A stretch of 64,000 nt of DNA. Origin: Bacteroidota bacterium (GTDB lineage: Bacteria; Bacteroidota; Bacteroidia; Bacteroidales; JAGNHN01). The stretch spans positions 62,001 to 126,000 of the forward strand of contig JAKLHK010000006.1 of assembly GCA_022710185.1 (NCBI GenBank). Direction: 5' to 3'. Below the pieces are notes generated by a model. That model searched no databases and was not told the DNA's origin. It saw nothing but the letters and a program-made list of their open reading frames with translations. Made by a program: the position numbers and the translations under genes. Shown here in pieces: positions 1-9,192 of the stretch. Numbering within the stretch: position 1 is the stretch's first letter; each line of letters starts with the position of its first letter.

Positions 1-3000
1 CCAGGGGCTGCCCAGCCTGGGGAGCAGGATCGTTCGGGAGCAGATGGCGGAACATCAGGTTGGGGGCATCACCTACGATGATAGCCCGGGTGGCCTCATT
101 GTTCAGTTCGTTCGACTCCACCACATCGTCTTCGCTGTCAATGATCGAGCGAACCACATAAACTCCCGGCACTCCCGGGGCGATCCAGGGTGTGGGGACA
201 GTAACTGTGGTATCATCCCCGGCCACAAGTCCCATTACCGGTGTTGCAGTATAGAACGGCACTTCGTTCACCAGCATCTTCAGGCTCATCTGATCGCCGA
301 TATTGGAGAACCCTATGTTCTCATAGGTGAGGTCGAAGGTTACCGCATCCCCCGGATCAGGGTTGAGGAGTGAGGGATTGATGTACTGGCTGAGGGTGCG
401 CAGGTCAGGTAGGTCGGTAACCTCGATCACCTTGACAAACACATTGTTCAGCTCATTGCATTCAGCATAGACGTCACCGGTATCGGCTTCCATGATGAAG
501 GTGTAGGTACCGATCTGACTAAAAATGAATGTGAAGGGAAGGCTAACTACCCTGGGACAGTAGCATGTCTGCTCTACATTGGTCACATCGACCACGGCAA
601 GCAGCAGGGTATCCGGGCTACCCGGCATAATCACGCTGAAGCTTACCTTCATCAGGGATGCATCGTACAAGTGGTTTACCTTGAGGCCGACGTTGATATC
701 GGCCGTCTCGTGCAGGGTGTATTTCACATTGTTGTCATTTCCAGGACAGTTGGAAGGCAGGTTCACCAATTGGAAGTCCCAGCAGAGCTCTCCGCTGGCC
801 GTATTATCCGATTCATATTGCTCATCCACGGCATTCAGCGGATCGGCGATGACCGTGAGGCCCAGGGTAGCCGGAGCGGGAGCGGTCTGGCCTGTCAGCA
901 TTACATCCGTGCTCTGATAGGGGGCCAGATCGACCGTAACCATCGTATCCAGGTAAGTGCTGTCGGAGAACATGAACCGCACGTCATACCCTGCAAAAGC
1001 CGTATCGTTCCCGATATTGGAAAGGCGGGCCTTGTATGTTACATTAGTTCCCTGGAAGGGATCATCCGGGTCAGTGTCGAGCACCCCACAATCCCTGAGG
1101 ACAAGGTTGGGCTTGCAGGCCAAGACCTGCTGGCTGAACACTCTGCTATTGTTGTGCTCGAAGGGGCCCTCGTCGATGGTTCCCCCACTTGCCACGGGAA
1201 TGTCAGCAAGCACCAGGAATTGATAGGTACCGGGCACTACATCGTTCCAGGGCAGGTTGAAGTAGAACAACCCCTGGGCTGCAATCCCCGGGACGGTCAC
1301 CTGCAGGGTATCCAGGGTGTCGCCATTAAGAATAACACGGACTTCGGTCAGGAAAGGACCGGCAGCCAACCCGCCGACATTTTCAAGGGAGAACCGGAAA
1401 CTGCCCTGGTGATTGCAATCGAAGGCCGAGCTCGCCGGCCCCGAGGAGGGCCGAATGTCGGGAACTGCAGGAAGCACGCGGATGGATGCACAACTCATAT
1501 TGTTGTACTCCATGACTCCCTCGTTCACATCTCCGTTGGCATCAGCAGTAGCGCAAAGCGTAAAGTAACCCGGAGTATTCAGGGTGATGGTACGGGTAAC
1601 CTGATCACTTCCACCGACGCTTAGGGCGGGAATGTTGTGGTTCTGTGTGAGGGTTGGGTTCCCTGAGTAACTGGTCCTCAGTATGCTTGCACCTGCATTA
1701 TCACAGCCATAGTTGAACACATTGAACGAAGCCACAACCGATTCTCCCTGGAGGAACACATTCCTGGGCACGCTGACCTGGGATACCAGATCAGGGTTAC
1801 AGGGCGGATTCTCTACGGTGAATCCGATGGTAAATGTGGTATCCAGGGTGTAATCCGTGATGTATCCCTGAACATCATAGGGCCCCGCACTCAGGGGCAC
1901 GGGGATGCTCAGTTGGAAGTAGCCCTGCGAATTGGTTGTTGTCGTATAGGGCTGTCCGGTTTGGCTGAGGTTAAGGTTGACTGTCGCTCCGGCTACGCTG
2001 GGATCAGCAAGCGCGACTGCGGTACCAACATACTCCGCTTTCCCCGAAAGTGTCACTCTGGCGCCATAGACGGCATAGGCCGTGGAAGGATTGGCCTGTA
2101 GCTGGCTTACCAGAATCCCGCCGGGTACATTGTAGTCTCCATTCACGAATGGGCGCACCGCCGAATTGTTGGCTTCGTTGGTTTCGATCACGAGGCCGGT
2201 CGGGTCTACGATCACCTGCATAGGGCACCAGGCCGGATCTACAGGCGTTGTGATCACCCAGCTCAGCGTTGCGGAGGAGCGGGGATCAAGGTCTGTAACG
2301 ACCAGGGTATCATAGCTGGTGGAAGGGCTGTACTGGTTTACCAATATCACCAGGAAGGAATCGGCGGCGAAATCCGACACATTGGTCACTTCTGCCGTAA
2401 TGGTCAGTTGTGAGGAAGGATCCGGGTTCGGATCACTGAAATGGATGTCATCCGCATAGATCTGCAGGTCAGGCTGGACCAGCACATCGGGATATGGGAA
2501 GGGGCCCGTGAGGGTAGTGCAACCACTGATCACGCTGCGCACGGAAGTGTGCCACTGCATTCCCGTGGGCAGGTTATTGATGCTGGCCATGTAAAGCTTA
2601 CCATCATTGGTATGATCGTCGTTCACATCGTATTCCGACATTGGGACGATGCGGTCGTTGGCGTCGATCACCGAGCCATTCCCTTCAAAATCCAGGACTA
2701 CCTGGGGATACTGGAAGGCAGGGGTAGCATCAGAAGCATCGAAGTACTCCACCAGGAACTGGAAGGTAGTGTACTGGGATCCTGTAAAGGGGTATACAAG
2801 GGCAGTGTCGAAGTTCAGAAGGCCTGCAAACTCAAGTCGCTGTGCTTCAGGGTTTACAAGTGGATCATTATCGTTGCAGTCGCCGCTGGTGGCCAACAAG
2901 GAGTCCGGCAAAACATATCCCACTGGCCGATCGCACTGTACAAGTGTCAGGCCCACACCATATCCATCTCCATCGGTGTCCTTATGCCACACCTGACCGG

Positions 3001-4933
3001 GGAAGGCCAGGGCATCGTTATCGTCGCAATCCAGTGCATTCGACACATAGTCTGCAGGCTGGGCACAAGACGAGTCGGAAACCAGCGGATTACCGAATCC
3101 ATCGTGATCTGCATCCTGATACCAGACACTCCACAGGCCGACGGAAGGATCGGCATCATCGGCAAGCCCGTCGCAATCGTCATCCAGGCCATTGCATACC
3201 TCCTGGGCGGCAGGATTAACCGCAGCGGTAGAGTCTTTACAATCCCCGTCTGGGGCCGTCAGTTCACCTATGGTGTAGGCGCGGACTGGACGCAGGCAGC
3301 TGATCAGGCTATCCCCTCTGCCATATCCGTCGCCATCATAATCAATATACCACACCTGGCCAGGAAACGCCAAAGGATCCTGGTCGTCGCAATCCGAGCC
3401 CTCGGCAACGTAGCCTGCAGGCTGCACGCAAACTGAGACCAGACTGTCAGGATTGCCGAATCCGTCACCGTCCGCGTCACGGAAGAAAACAAGGGATCCG
3501 GTCTCGTCTGCCAGGCCGTCGCAGTCATCGTCCAGCCCATTGCAGCGCTCTGCTGCACCAGGGTAGATCAACTCATCAGAATCATCGCAATCGTTGGCAT
3601 TGGCCACATAGCCCTGGGGGGTACTGCATTCCAGGGAATCGGCCAGGGGGTCTCCGAAACCGTCCCCATCTGCGTCCCGGTACCAGCTAAGCTGGGCCAC
3701 GGTGGCCACAATCACCGGCTGAGAAGTAGTGAAACTGCCGCTGCAGATAATTTTTAGGGCATAGCTGCCCGCCTCAGTGACATGAAGGATCGTGGTATCT
3801 GCACCCGGAAGGTCGACGCCGTCCTTCTGCCACTGATAGGTAGCACCGAAAACCTCCGTAGAGATCAGGGTAACCGTGTCTCCTGTGCAGATTGAAAGAG
3901 GGCCGGCGGGTATAATGACCGGAGGTGCTACCCCCGTATCCATCACCAGGGTATCCCAGCCCACCACGCTCCAGGCCCCGTTACTCCCCCGGGCACGCCA
4001 GAACACCAGGTGCTGCCCCTGGGAGAGGCAGGGGGCAGCGATAGGAAGGGTGAGGTCGATGCTGTCGACACTCCCCAGGGGATAGGGATTGGCATTGCCC
4101 GGACCGGGGTCGTTGTCGAAGAAATATTCCAGGGCCGTGATAGTAATCATCTCCTGACCTTTATACCAGAAGGGCTTACGCTCTGTCAGCGACCACCGGC
4201 CCTGATTGTCCCTGGTCCTGATGTATAAGTAATGCAGTCCCTCCTGCAGGGTATCCGGGGGATCGATGACAATGATGGAGTCCAGGGCCTGAGCAGGGCT
4301 CAGGGTAATCACGGCCCCATTTCCTGGATGTCCCGGTCCCGGGTCCTGATCGATGAAGTACTGCAAGGCAGTGAGCTGCATAGCCCATACGGAGGACAGC
4401 ACATAGAACGAGCGGTCCACGGGGAGGGACCATTGTCCGTTCGCATCCTGCATACGGATATAGAGTCGGTTCAGCCCGGGACCAAGGGAAGGAGGAATAG
4501 TGATAACCAACAGCGAATCCAGGGAATCCTTCGGGCTGAGGTTCAGTATCGCCCCGTTGCCGGCCACACCAACACCGGGGTCATCATTGAAGTAATACTG
4601 TATGGCGCTTAGCGAGGCTATGGAATCCGCACCAATGACATAAAAGGCTTTCCGCTCCGCCAGTGACCAGCTCCCGGAGGTGTCGGCCACCCTGATATAC
4701 AGGTAGTGCATCCCCAAACCGAGGCTGGACGGAAGGGTGATGTTCAAGGTTTCCTGGAGGCTGTCCGAAGGAGTGCTGAGCAGGATTACCGATCCATTCC
4801 CGGAGGCTCCGGGACCCGGATCGTTATTGAAGAAATATTGCAGTCGGGATATTGACCCTCCTGCACCCTGCGCACGGCCATGGAAGGCACAGAACGACAG
4901 GACCAATGCGATGAGCAAGAATCTGTATCTCAC
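1..4933 (-). CDS. Giant secreted MopE/CARDB-repeat protein, C-terminus outside window
   Basis: An open minus-strand frame runs from a GTG at 4933 to the window edge, giving 1644 residues without a stop. An in-frame TAA lies just upstream and there is no ATG, so GTG is the likely start; it gives a clear signal peptide (VRYRFLLIALVLSFCAFHGR, ending AQG). Next come four repeats of about 80 residues, roughly bases 4080-4870, each with the pattern LQYFFNNDPGPG then LYIRxxDxxGxWSLxER. Bases about 2880-3690 encode acidic MopE/thrombospondin-3-like repeats (NGLDDDCDGLAD, DADGDGFGDP, NDCDD) of a kind that usually binds metal. From about 2450 down to base 1 there are several CARDB-like beta-sandwich domains (for example VIETNEANNSA). 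The family is exported and cell-surface or extracellular. A T9SS sorting domain would be expected at the missing C-terminus, but this is inference. The ligand is unknown. Confidence 0.88.
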   Translation of the reverse strand, partial: MRYRFLLIALVLSFCAFHGRAQGAGGSISRLQYFFNNDPGPGASGNGSVILLSTPSDSLQETLNITLPSSLGLGMHYLYIRVADTSGSWSLAERKAFYVIGADSIASLSAIQYYFNDDPGVGVAGNGAILNLSPKDSLDSLLVITIPPSLGPGLNRLYIRMQDANGQWSLPVDRSFYVLSSVWAMQLTALQYFIDQDPGPGHPGNGAVITLSPAQALDSIIVIDPPDTLQEGLHYLYIRTRDNQGRWSLTERKPFWYKGQEMITITALEYFFDNDPGPGNANPYPLGSVDSIDLTLPIAAPCLSQGQHLVFWRARGSNGAWSVVGWDTLVMDTGVAPPVIIPAGPLSICTGDTVTLISTEVFGATYQWQKDGVDLPGADTTILHVTEAGSYALKIICSGSFTTSQPVIVATVAQLSWYRDADGDGFGDPLADSLECSTPQGYVANANDCDDSDELIYPGAAERCNGLDDDCDGLADETGSLVFFRDADGDGFGNPDSLVSVCVQPAGYVAEGSDCDDQDPLAFPGQVWYIDYDGDGYGRGDSLISCLRPVRAYTIGELTAPDGDCKDSTAAVNPAAQEVCNGLDDDCDGLADDADPSVGLWSVWYQDADHDGFGNPLVSDSSCAQPADYVSNALDCDDNDALAFPGQVWHKDTDGDGYGVGLTLVQCDRPVGYVLPDSLLATSGDCNDNDPLVNPEAQRLEFAGLLNFDTALVYPFTGSQYTTFQFLVEYFDASDATPAFQYPQVVLDFEGNGSVIDANDRIVPMSEYDVNDDHTNDGKLYMASINNLPTGMQWHTSVRSVISGCTTLTGPFPYPDVLVQPDLQIYADDIHFSDPNPDPSSQLTITAEVTNVSDFAADSFLVILVNQYSPSTSYDTLVVTDLDPRSSATLSWVITTPVDPAWCPMQVIVDPTGLVIETNEANNSAVRPFVNGDYNVPGGILVSQLQANPSTAYAVYGARVTLSGKAEYVGTAVALADPSVAGATVNLNLSQTGQPYTTTTNSQGYFQLSIPVPLSAGPYDVQGYITDYTLDTTFTIGFTVENPPCNPDLVSQVSVPRNVFLQGESVVASFNVFNYGCDNAGASILRTSYSGNPTLTQNHNIPALSVGGSDQVTRTITLNTPGYFTLCATADANGDVNEGVMEYNNMSCASIRVLPAVPDIRPSSGPASSAFDCNHQGSFRFSLENVGGLAAGPFLTEVRVILNGDTLDTLQVTVPGIAAQGLFYFNLPWNDVVPGTYQFLVLADIPVASGGTIDEGPFEHNNSRVFSQQVLACKPNLVLRDCGVLDTDPDDPFQGTNVTYKARLSNIGNDTAFAGYDVRFMFSDSTYLDTMVTVDLAPYQSTDVMLTGQTAPAPATLGLTVIADPLNAVDEQYESDNTASGELCWDFQLVNLPSNCPGNDNNVKYTLHETADINVGLKVNHLYDASLMKVSFSVIMPGSPDTLLLAVVDVTNVEQTCYCPRVVSLPFTFIFSQIGTYTFIMEADTGDVYAECNELNNVFVKVIEVTDLPDLRTLSQYINPSLLNPDPGDAVTFDLTYENIGFSNIGDQMSLKMLVNEVPFYTATPVMGLVAGDDTTVTVPTPWIAPGVPGVYVVRSIIDSEDDVVESNELNNEATRAIIVGDAPNLMFRHLLPNDPAPQAGQPL

Positions 4934-5000
4934 GGCAGAATGTTTTTAAGTGAATACTTGCACCCTGGCTGGACCCGCATACGGTTGGGGTCCTGCGGGA

Positions 5001-6038
5001 TTAGTTGCTCCGCGGGGTGCTGGCCTTCACATTGACATTCAATATGCCGTTGGGAGATATCGTCGGATTCTGGATGAGGACCCTGCGTACGACCGGCGCA
5101 TTCTGTGGTTCGAATGACAGGTTAAACCCTGTGCTTCCCCCGAACAGGCCGATGTCGGTACCGTCGCTTCCCGCTCCGATGGCCGGGGAGCCCGCTTGCA
5201 AGTGATAGTCGCGGGAGGTGCTGAACAACTGACCCGAGGTGAAATTCACAAAGAGGGGATTGCTGTTCTCGATATTGCTGAGTGCGCTGTTCCCGCCCCC
5301 CCCCGCCGGAGGGAAGGTGCCGCTGACCGCGCAGAGGTTGTTCAGGAAAGTGGTATTGGTCACTCCTTCAGGAAAACGGTTGGCAAATATACAGTTGGAG
5401 ATCGTGGCGCCCCTTACATTCGTAAAAATCGCAGTAGAAGAGGCAAGGAACAAGCAGTGGTCGAAAAGCCAGGGGATCCCTGGATTGTTGCCCCCCAGGA
5501 AAGTCCCGTCAAACACGCAGTTGCGGAACTCCAGGCCGGCCACGTTGTAGGATGAACCGTTCACGTAAACATTGTAGTAATTATCCTGCTCGAACAGGCA
5601 GTTTACGAAGGTCCAGGTACCCTGGTCATAATTCACATCCACGTAGGAATTAAACTGGCAGGCTTCGAAGTACAGGTTCAAACCAGTAAACGCATATGCA
5701 ACTTGCACCACGCTCTGGAACACAACCCCATAGAATTTGCTACCGGAACCGCCACCCGCAAACTGAAAGCTACTGATCTTGGCATTAATGACATTGTCCT
5801 TGTCGGGGAACACGCCAGTGCCGATGACTACTAGAGCCTTGTTCCATTGTCCCGTTATACTATATGCTGTATTGGAGCCCTGGAGCATCAGGGTATCTCC
5901 AGGACTGGCGGCGGTGTATGCAGCATTGAGGGTGGAGTACTGTGCCCCGCCGGCAGGAAGGTTGGATACCGTGAGGATGGCGGCCTGAAGGCTGATGGCT
6001 GTACCGAGCAAACCGAGGGAAAGTAAGACTTTGTTCAT
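5001..6038 (-). CDS. Secreted right-handed beta-helix protein
   Basis: 345 residues starting at ATG 6038 (a TTG nine bases upstream is in frame but less likely). The N-terminus MNKVLLSLGLLGTAISLQA is a signal peptide. The body is a run of short strand-turn repeats rich in F, N and C (for example FRNCVFDGTFLGG, FDHCLFLASS, ISNCIFANRF), the look of a parallel beta-helix of the pectate-lyase/choice-of-anchor class. It then has PLFVNFTSG and DYHLQAGSPAIGAGSDG, a motif common at the end of Bacteroidota beta-helix surface proteins. No T9SS sorting domain is visible at the C-terminus (ends KASTPRSN), which is unusual for this type. It lies 67 bp upstream of the giant secreted protein on the same strand, so the two may be co-transcribed. 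No catalytic residues were recognised; the function is unknown. Confidence 0.8.
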   Translation of the reverse strand: MNKVLLSLGLLGTAISLQAAILTVSNLPAGGAQYSTLNAAYTAASPGDTLMLQGSNTAYSITGQWNKALVVIGTGVFPDKDNVINAKISSFQFAGGGSGSKFYGVVFQSVVQVAYAFTGLNLYFEACQFNSYVDVNYDQGTWTFVNCLFEQDNYYNVYVNGSSYNVAGLEFRNCVFDGTFLGGNNPGIPWLFDHCLFLASSTAIFTNVRGATISNCIFANRFPEGVTNTTFLNNLCAVSGTFPPAGGGGNSALSNIENSNPLFVNFTSGQLFSTSRDYHLQAGSPAIGAGSDGTDIGLFGGSTGFNLSFEPQNAPVVRRVLIQNPTISPNGILNVNVKASTPRSN

Positions 6039-6355
6039 GTTGATCAAGGTTTATGTGATTTGTTGATGATCCGGGGCAAAGCCTGGACCAGCGGGCCGGT
6101 CCGGCAGCAAGGGTAGTCATGCGCTCATGAGCGCTGAACGAGATACGACCTTCAGGCCGCTGCTCTCCTGCACACCCTTCTCATGGCGACCAAAAGTATT
6201 AAATGGGAAAACATATATCCATACCTTCACCCATGCTTTATGGCGCGGCTTATGGCGCTCCACGTCCTCCTTTTTCAGGAAATATATCTGCAATAATCCG
6301 GATTCAGATCCGTAATCAAATCCTACATTTACACCCTCTATTAGCGAATCCAGCC
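6039..6355. other. Divergent intergenic region
   Basis: 317 bp between the divergently transcribed beta-helix gene and the Crp/Fnr regulator. A TACATTTA at 6324-6331 fits the -7 element TAnnTTTG at 7 of 8 positions and is 24 bases from the regulator's ATG, so it is a plausible promoter. Short ORFs here have no recognisable similarity. No repeat or convincing operator was seen. Confidence 0.4.
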
Positions 6356-7063
6356 ATGAGCGATGCCGGTAGTTGTAAGGGTTCAACGGTCTACTGCGCA
6401 CGCTGCGGGGTAAAGTCGGCCTTGCTGTGTACCCTGACCGACGAGGAACTGCGGCGGGTGGATGCCGGTAAGCTGCAGGTGACTTTCCGGCAGGGAGAGA
6501 CGATACGAAAGCAGGGCACCTTTCTGTCGCATGTGCTCATCCTGCGTTCAGGGCTTGCCAAAGTTTATCTCGAAGGCCCCGGCGATCGTAATACCATTCT
6601 CCGGATCGTGCGTCCTACGCACTTTATCGGGGGACCCGGGCTTCACTACGAACGCATTCATCATTACAGTGTTTCGGCGCTCACGCGCACCGAGGTCTGT
6701 TTCATCGATGCTTCCCTCTTCCTTGAGCTGCTCAAATCGAATGCGTCCTTTGCCGCTGAGTACATGAAGGATTACAGCATGAACACCCTGGCGGTGTATG
6801 ACCGGCTGGTCAACATCACCCAGAAACAGATGCCCGGAAGGATGGCGGACACCCTGCTTTATTTCTTCGATGAGGTGATCGGGAAGGAGAAGGGAACCTT
6901 GCTTCTCAGTCGTCAGGACCTGGCCGATCTCTCGGCCATGTCGAAGGAAAGCGCCATCAAGACGCTAAGGGAATTTCAACGGTCAGGGGCCATCCACCTG
7001 AAGGAGGAAGAGATCACCCTACTGGACCGTGATGCCCTGGTAAGGGTCAGCCGTACCGGATGA
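6356..7063 (+). CDS. Crp/Fnr-family transcription regulator
   Basis: 235 residues from ATG 6356; the frame stays open further upstream, but that extension has no family similarity. The order is a cysteine-containing N-terminus (C7, C14, C17, C25), a cyclic-nucleotide-binding-like beta-roll (residues about 30-140, FRQGETIRKQGTFLSHVLILRSG), a dimerisation helix and a C-terminal winged helix (LSRQDLADLSAMSKESAIKTL). The cysteine cluster recalls Fnr proteins that bind an oxygen-sensitive iron-sulfur cluster, but the spacing is not the classical Fnr one, so sensing of O2 or NO is only a possibility. It is divergent from the secreted beta-helix gene and upstream of an RRM gene with its own putative promoter. 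Target genes cannot be assigned. Confidence 0.88.
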   Translation: MSDAGSCKGSTVYCARCGVKSALLCTLTDEELRRVDAGKLQVTFRQGETIRKQGTFLSHVLILRSGLAKVYLEGPGDRNTILRIVRPTHFIGGPGLHYERIHHYSVSALTRTEVCFIDASLFLELLKSNASFAAEYMKDYSMNTLAVYDRLVNITQKQMPGRMADTLLYFFDEVIGKEKGTLLLSRQDLADLSAMSKESAIKTLREFQRSGAIHLKEEEITLLDRDALVRVSRTG

Positions 7064-7114
7064 GAACGGGTGTTCTTTTTTTAATCTGCGTATACGTTTC
7101 GAACGGTATTGTCT

Positions 7115-7122
7115 TATCTTTA
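7115..7122 (+). promoter_or_regulatory. Putative -7 element (TATCTTTA) of RRM gene
   Basis: Matches the Bacteroidota -7 consensus TAnnTTTG at all but the last base, 88 bases before the RRM start. No clear -33 TTG at the right distance. The implied leader of about 80 nt is long enough for post-transcriptional control, as often seen for cold-inducible RNA-binding proteins (inference). Confidence 0.4.
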
Positions 7123-7209
7123 CCTTGAGTTTCGGAGCAATGCATAGAATAATCCAATCCAGAAAAACCGGCTCCGGCAGTCCATTCTCTCCACAAATTC
7201 TTTCACCTT

Positions 7210-7554
7210 ATGAACATTTTCGTTGCCAAGCTCAGTGGTAACACCACGGGGGATGACCTCCGCCAGCTTTTCGAAGCCTACGGCGAGGTGTCGAGCGCAA
7301 AGGTCATTATGGACCGTGAAACAGGTAACTCGAAGCGATACGGCTTCGTCGAAATGGAAGACGAAGAAGCCGGGCAACGAGCGATCGACGAGCTGGACGG
7401 CTCGGAAGTGGACGGACACCAGATCGTGGTGAAGAAGGCCCGTCCCGCTGAAGACCGTCCGCGCGGACCCCGTCCGGGAGGCGGTGGCTTCCGGGGCGGG
7501 AACAGCCGTTTCGAAGGCAACCGGGGTCAGCGATTCGACAACCGGCGCTTCTGA
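7210..7554 (+). CDS. RRM-type RNA-binding protein with glycine/arginine-rich tail
   Basis: 114 residues. One RNA recognition motif fills residues 1-80, with RNP2 (IFVAKL, residues 3-8) and RNP1 (KRYGFVEM, residues 42-49), including the aromatic residues that stack on RNA bases. The tail (residues about 81-114) is rich in G, R, F and P (RPGGGGFRGGNSRFEG), like the flexible tails of cyanobacterial and Bacteroidota Rbp proteins. Such proteins are small cytoplasmic single-stranded-RNA binders, often cold- or stress-induced. An intrinsic terminator follows 21 bp after the stop, so the gene is probably monocistronic. Confidence 0.93.
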   Translation: MNIFVAKLSGNTTGDDLRQLFEAYGEVSSAKVIMDRETGNSKRYGFVEMEDEEAGQRAIDELDGSEVDGHQIVVKKARPAEDRPRGPRPGGGGFRGGNSRFEGNRGQRFDNRRF

Positions 7555-7575
7555 CCCCTGCAGGTATAGCATTCC

Positions 7576-7603
7576 ACAGGCCCCCGACCGGGCCTGTTTT
7601 TTT
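7576..7603 (+). terminator. Intrinsic terminator after RRM gene
   Basis: Perfect 8-bp stem ACAGGCCC/GGGCCTGT (7576-7583 with 7590-7597), 6-nt loop CCGACC, followed by a run of seven T. Confidence 0.85.
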
Positions 7604-7640
7604 ATGACCTGTGCGCAACCCTGGGGGGGATCCCATTGTT

Positions 7641-7648
7641 TACCTTTG
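7641..7648 (+). promoter_or_regulatory. -7 element (TACCTTTG) abutting the DUF2867-gene start
   Basis: Exact match to TAnnTTTG. The next bases are the ATG codons at 7650 and 7656, so the expected transcription start (about 6-8 bases downstream) falls on the start codon. The mRNA would be leaderless or nearly so. No -33 TTG is visible at the right distance. Confidence 0.55.
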
Positions 7649-7655
7649 TATGCAT

Positions 7656-9122
7656 ATGCCCAGGCCACAGAGGATACTGCTCACCGGCGCCAACGGATAC
7701 ATCGGGAAGCGCTTGCTGCCGGTATTGCTGGCCGAAGGGTACGAGGTGGTTTGTGTGGTCAGGGATCAGCTCCGCTTCAGCCCACCGCATCCCGGAGCCA
7801 GCGTTGAAGTGCACGAAGCGGACTTTCTCAACCCTGAGGAAATCGCCAGACTTCCCCTGCACATCGATGTGGCCTTCTACCTCATCCACTCCATGTCCTC
7901 GGCAATCGACGCTTTTACGGAGGCCGAGGCCCGTTCGGCAACCCATTTCACGGAGTACATCGCAAATACCACGGCCCGGCAGGTCATCTACCTTGGAGGA
8001 ATCGACAACCATTCCCGGCTCAGTATCCACCTGCAATCGCGAAAGCAGGTGGATGCCATACTGAGGAAAGGGAAAGTGCCCGTCACTACCCTGAAGGCCG
8101 GCATCATCGTGGGTTCGGGCAGTGCTTCATTCGAGATCATCCGCGACCTGGTGGAAAAACTCCCCGTGATGGTGGCCCCCCGCTGGCTGAATACCCGTTG
8201 TCAGCCCATAGCCATACACGATGTGCTCCAGTACCTGCTCAAGGTAACCGGAAATCCCCGTTGTTATGGCCATTCGTACGATATCGGGGGCACAGAGATC
8301 CTGACCTACAAGGAAATGCTGTCACAATATGCCGAGGTGCGGGGCCTGCGCCGGTTTTTCCTGGTCCTCCCCTTCATGAGTCCAAAGCTTTCTTCCTTCT
8401 GGCTGTACTTCATTACCAGCACTTCGTACAAGCTGGCAGTGAACCTGGTCAACAGCATGAAGGTGGATGTGATCTGTGGGGACGAGGGAATACGCCGGGT
8501 TATCCCCATTCCTACGCTCAGCTACCGGGAAGCGATCGGCAGGGCCTTCGACCGCATCGAGCAGAACCAGGTTATCTCCAGTTGGAGGGATGCTCTGGTC
8601 ATCAGCTCACGCCACCGGGCGCTCCAGCGCATGATCAGGGTCCCCCATTACGGAACCTATACCGACCACCGCACCTTTCCGCTCAGCCTGGAAAGGGAAG
8701 CCGTGATCCGGAATATCTGGGCTATCGGAGGCAGTACTGGCTGGTACTATGCCAATGCCCTGTGGAAGGTGCGTGGCTTTTTCGACCGTTTGCTCGGGGG
8801 TACAGGGTTAAGGAGGGGCCGTACGCACCCGACTGAACTTCATCCAGGCGACGCCCTTGATTTCTGGAGGGTGCTGGTGGCTGACAGGGAGCAGGGGCGT
8901 TTGCTGCTCTATGCTGAAATGAAACTTCCCGGCGAAGCATGGCTGGAGTTCCGGCTGGTGACCTTCAACGGTGCAGAGCATCTCGAACAGATTGCCACCA
9001 TTCGACCCAAGGGGCTCACCGGCCGTCTTTACTGGTTCGCCATGATCCCTGCCCATGCCCTCATATTCCCCGGCATGGGGAAGCGGATTGCCGGGATAAA
9101 GCCAGGCCGTAAGACGGTATAA
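7656..9122 (+). CDS. SDR/NmrA-like NAD(P)-binding protein with C-terminal DUF2867
   Basis: 488 residues from ATG 7656 (ATG 7650 would add two). The N-terminal Rossmann domain has the dinucleotide motif LLTGANGYIGKRLL near residue 8 and belongs to the extended/atypical SDR group (NmrA/YbjT-like). From about residue 350 (AVIRNIWAIGGSTGWYYANALW) to the end it matches the DUF2867 domain in position and style (ALDFWRVLVAD, PGEAWLEF, WFAMIPAH). This two-domain architecture of about 480 residues is common in bacteria; the substrate is unknown, with quinone, sugar-nucleotide and lipid ligands all possible. No signal peptide; probably cytoplasmic or membrane-peripheral. The next gene starts 70 bp downstream with its own -7 element. 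Confidence 0.9.
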   Translation: MPRPQRILLTGANGYIGKRLLPVLLAEGYEVVCVVRDQLRFSPPHPGASVEVHEADFLNPEEIARLPLHIDVAFYLIHSMSSAIDAFTEAEARSATHFTEYIANTTARQVIYLGGIDNHSRLSIHLQSRKQVDAILRKGKVPVTTLKAGIIVGSGSASFEIIRDLVEKLPVMVAPRWLNTRCQPIAIHDVLQYLLKVTGNPRCYGHSYDIGGTEILTYKEMLSQYAEVRGLRRFFLVLPFMSPKLSSFWLYFITSTSYKLAVNLVNSMKVDVICGDEGIRRVIPIPTLSYREAIGRAFDRIEQNQVISSWRDALVISSRHRALQRMIRVPHYGTYTDHRTFPLSLEREAVIRNIWAIGGSTGWYYANALWKVRGFFDRLLGGTGLRRGRTHPTELHPGDALDFWRVLVADREQGRLLLYAEMKLPGEAWLEFRLVTFNGAEHLEQIATIRPKGLTGRLYWFAMIPAHALIFPGMGKRIAGIKPGRKTV

Positions 9123-9167
9123 TCCAGGGTGAAGGGAAACAGCAGAACACAGACTTAAGGGAAGCCA

Positions 9168-9175
9168 TATCTTTA
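9168..9175 (+). promoter_or_regulatory. Putative -7 element (TATCTTTA)
   Basis: Seven of eight matches to TAnnTTTG, 17 bases before ATG 9193; a short leader is expected. Confidence 0.45.
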
Positions 9176-9192
9176 GCATTCATTTTCACAGC

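Noticed and set aside
671..1624. 317-codon plus-strand frame
   Set aside because: It is antisense to the giant MopE/CARDB gene, has no domain, and the minus-strand frame is continuous with signal peptide and repeats.
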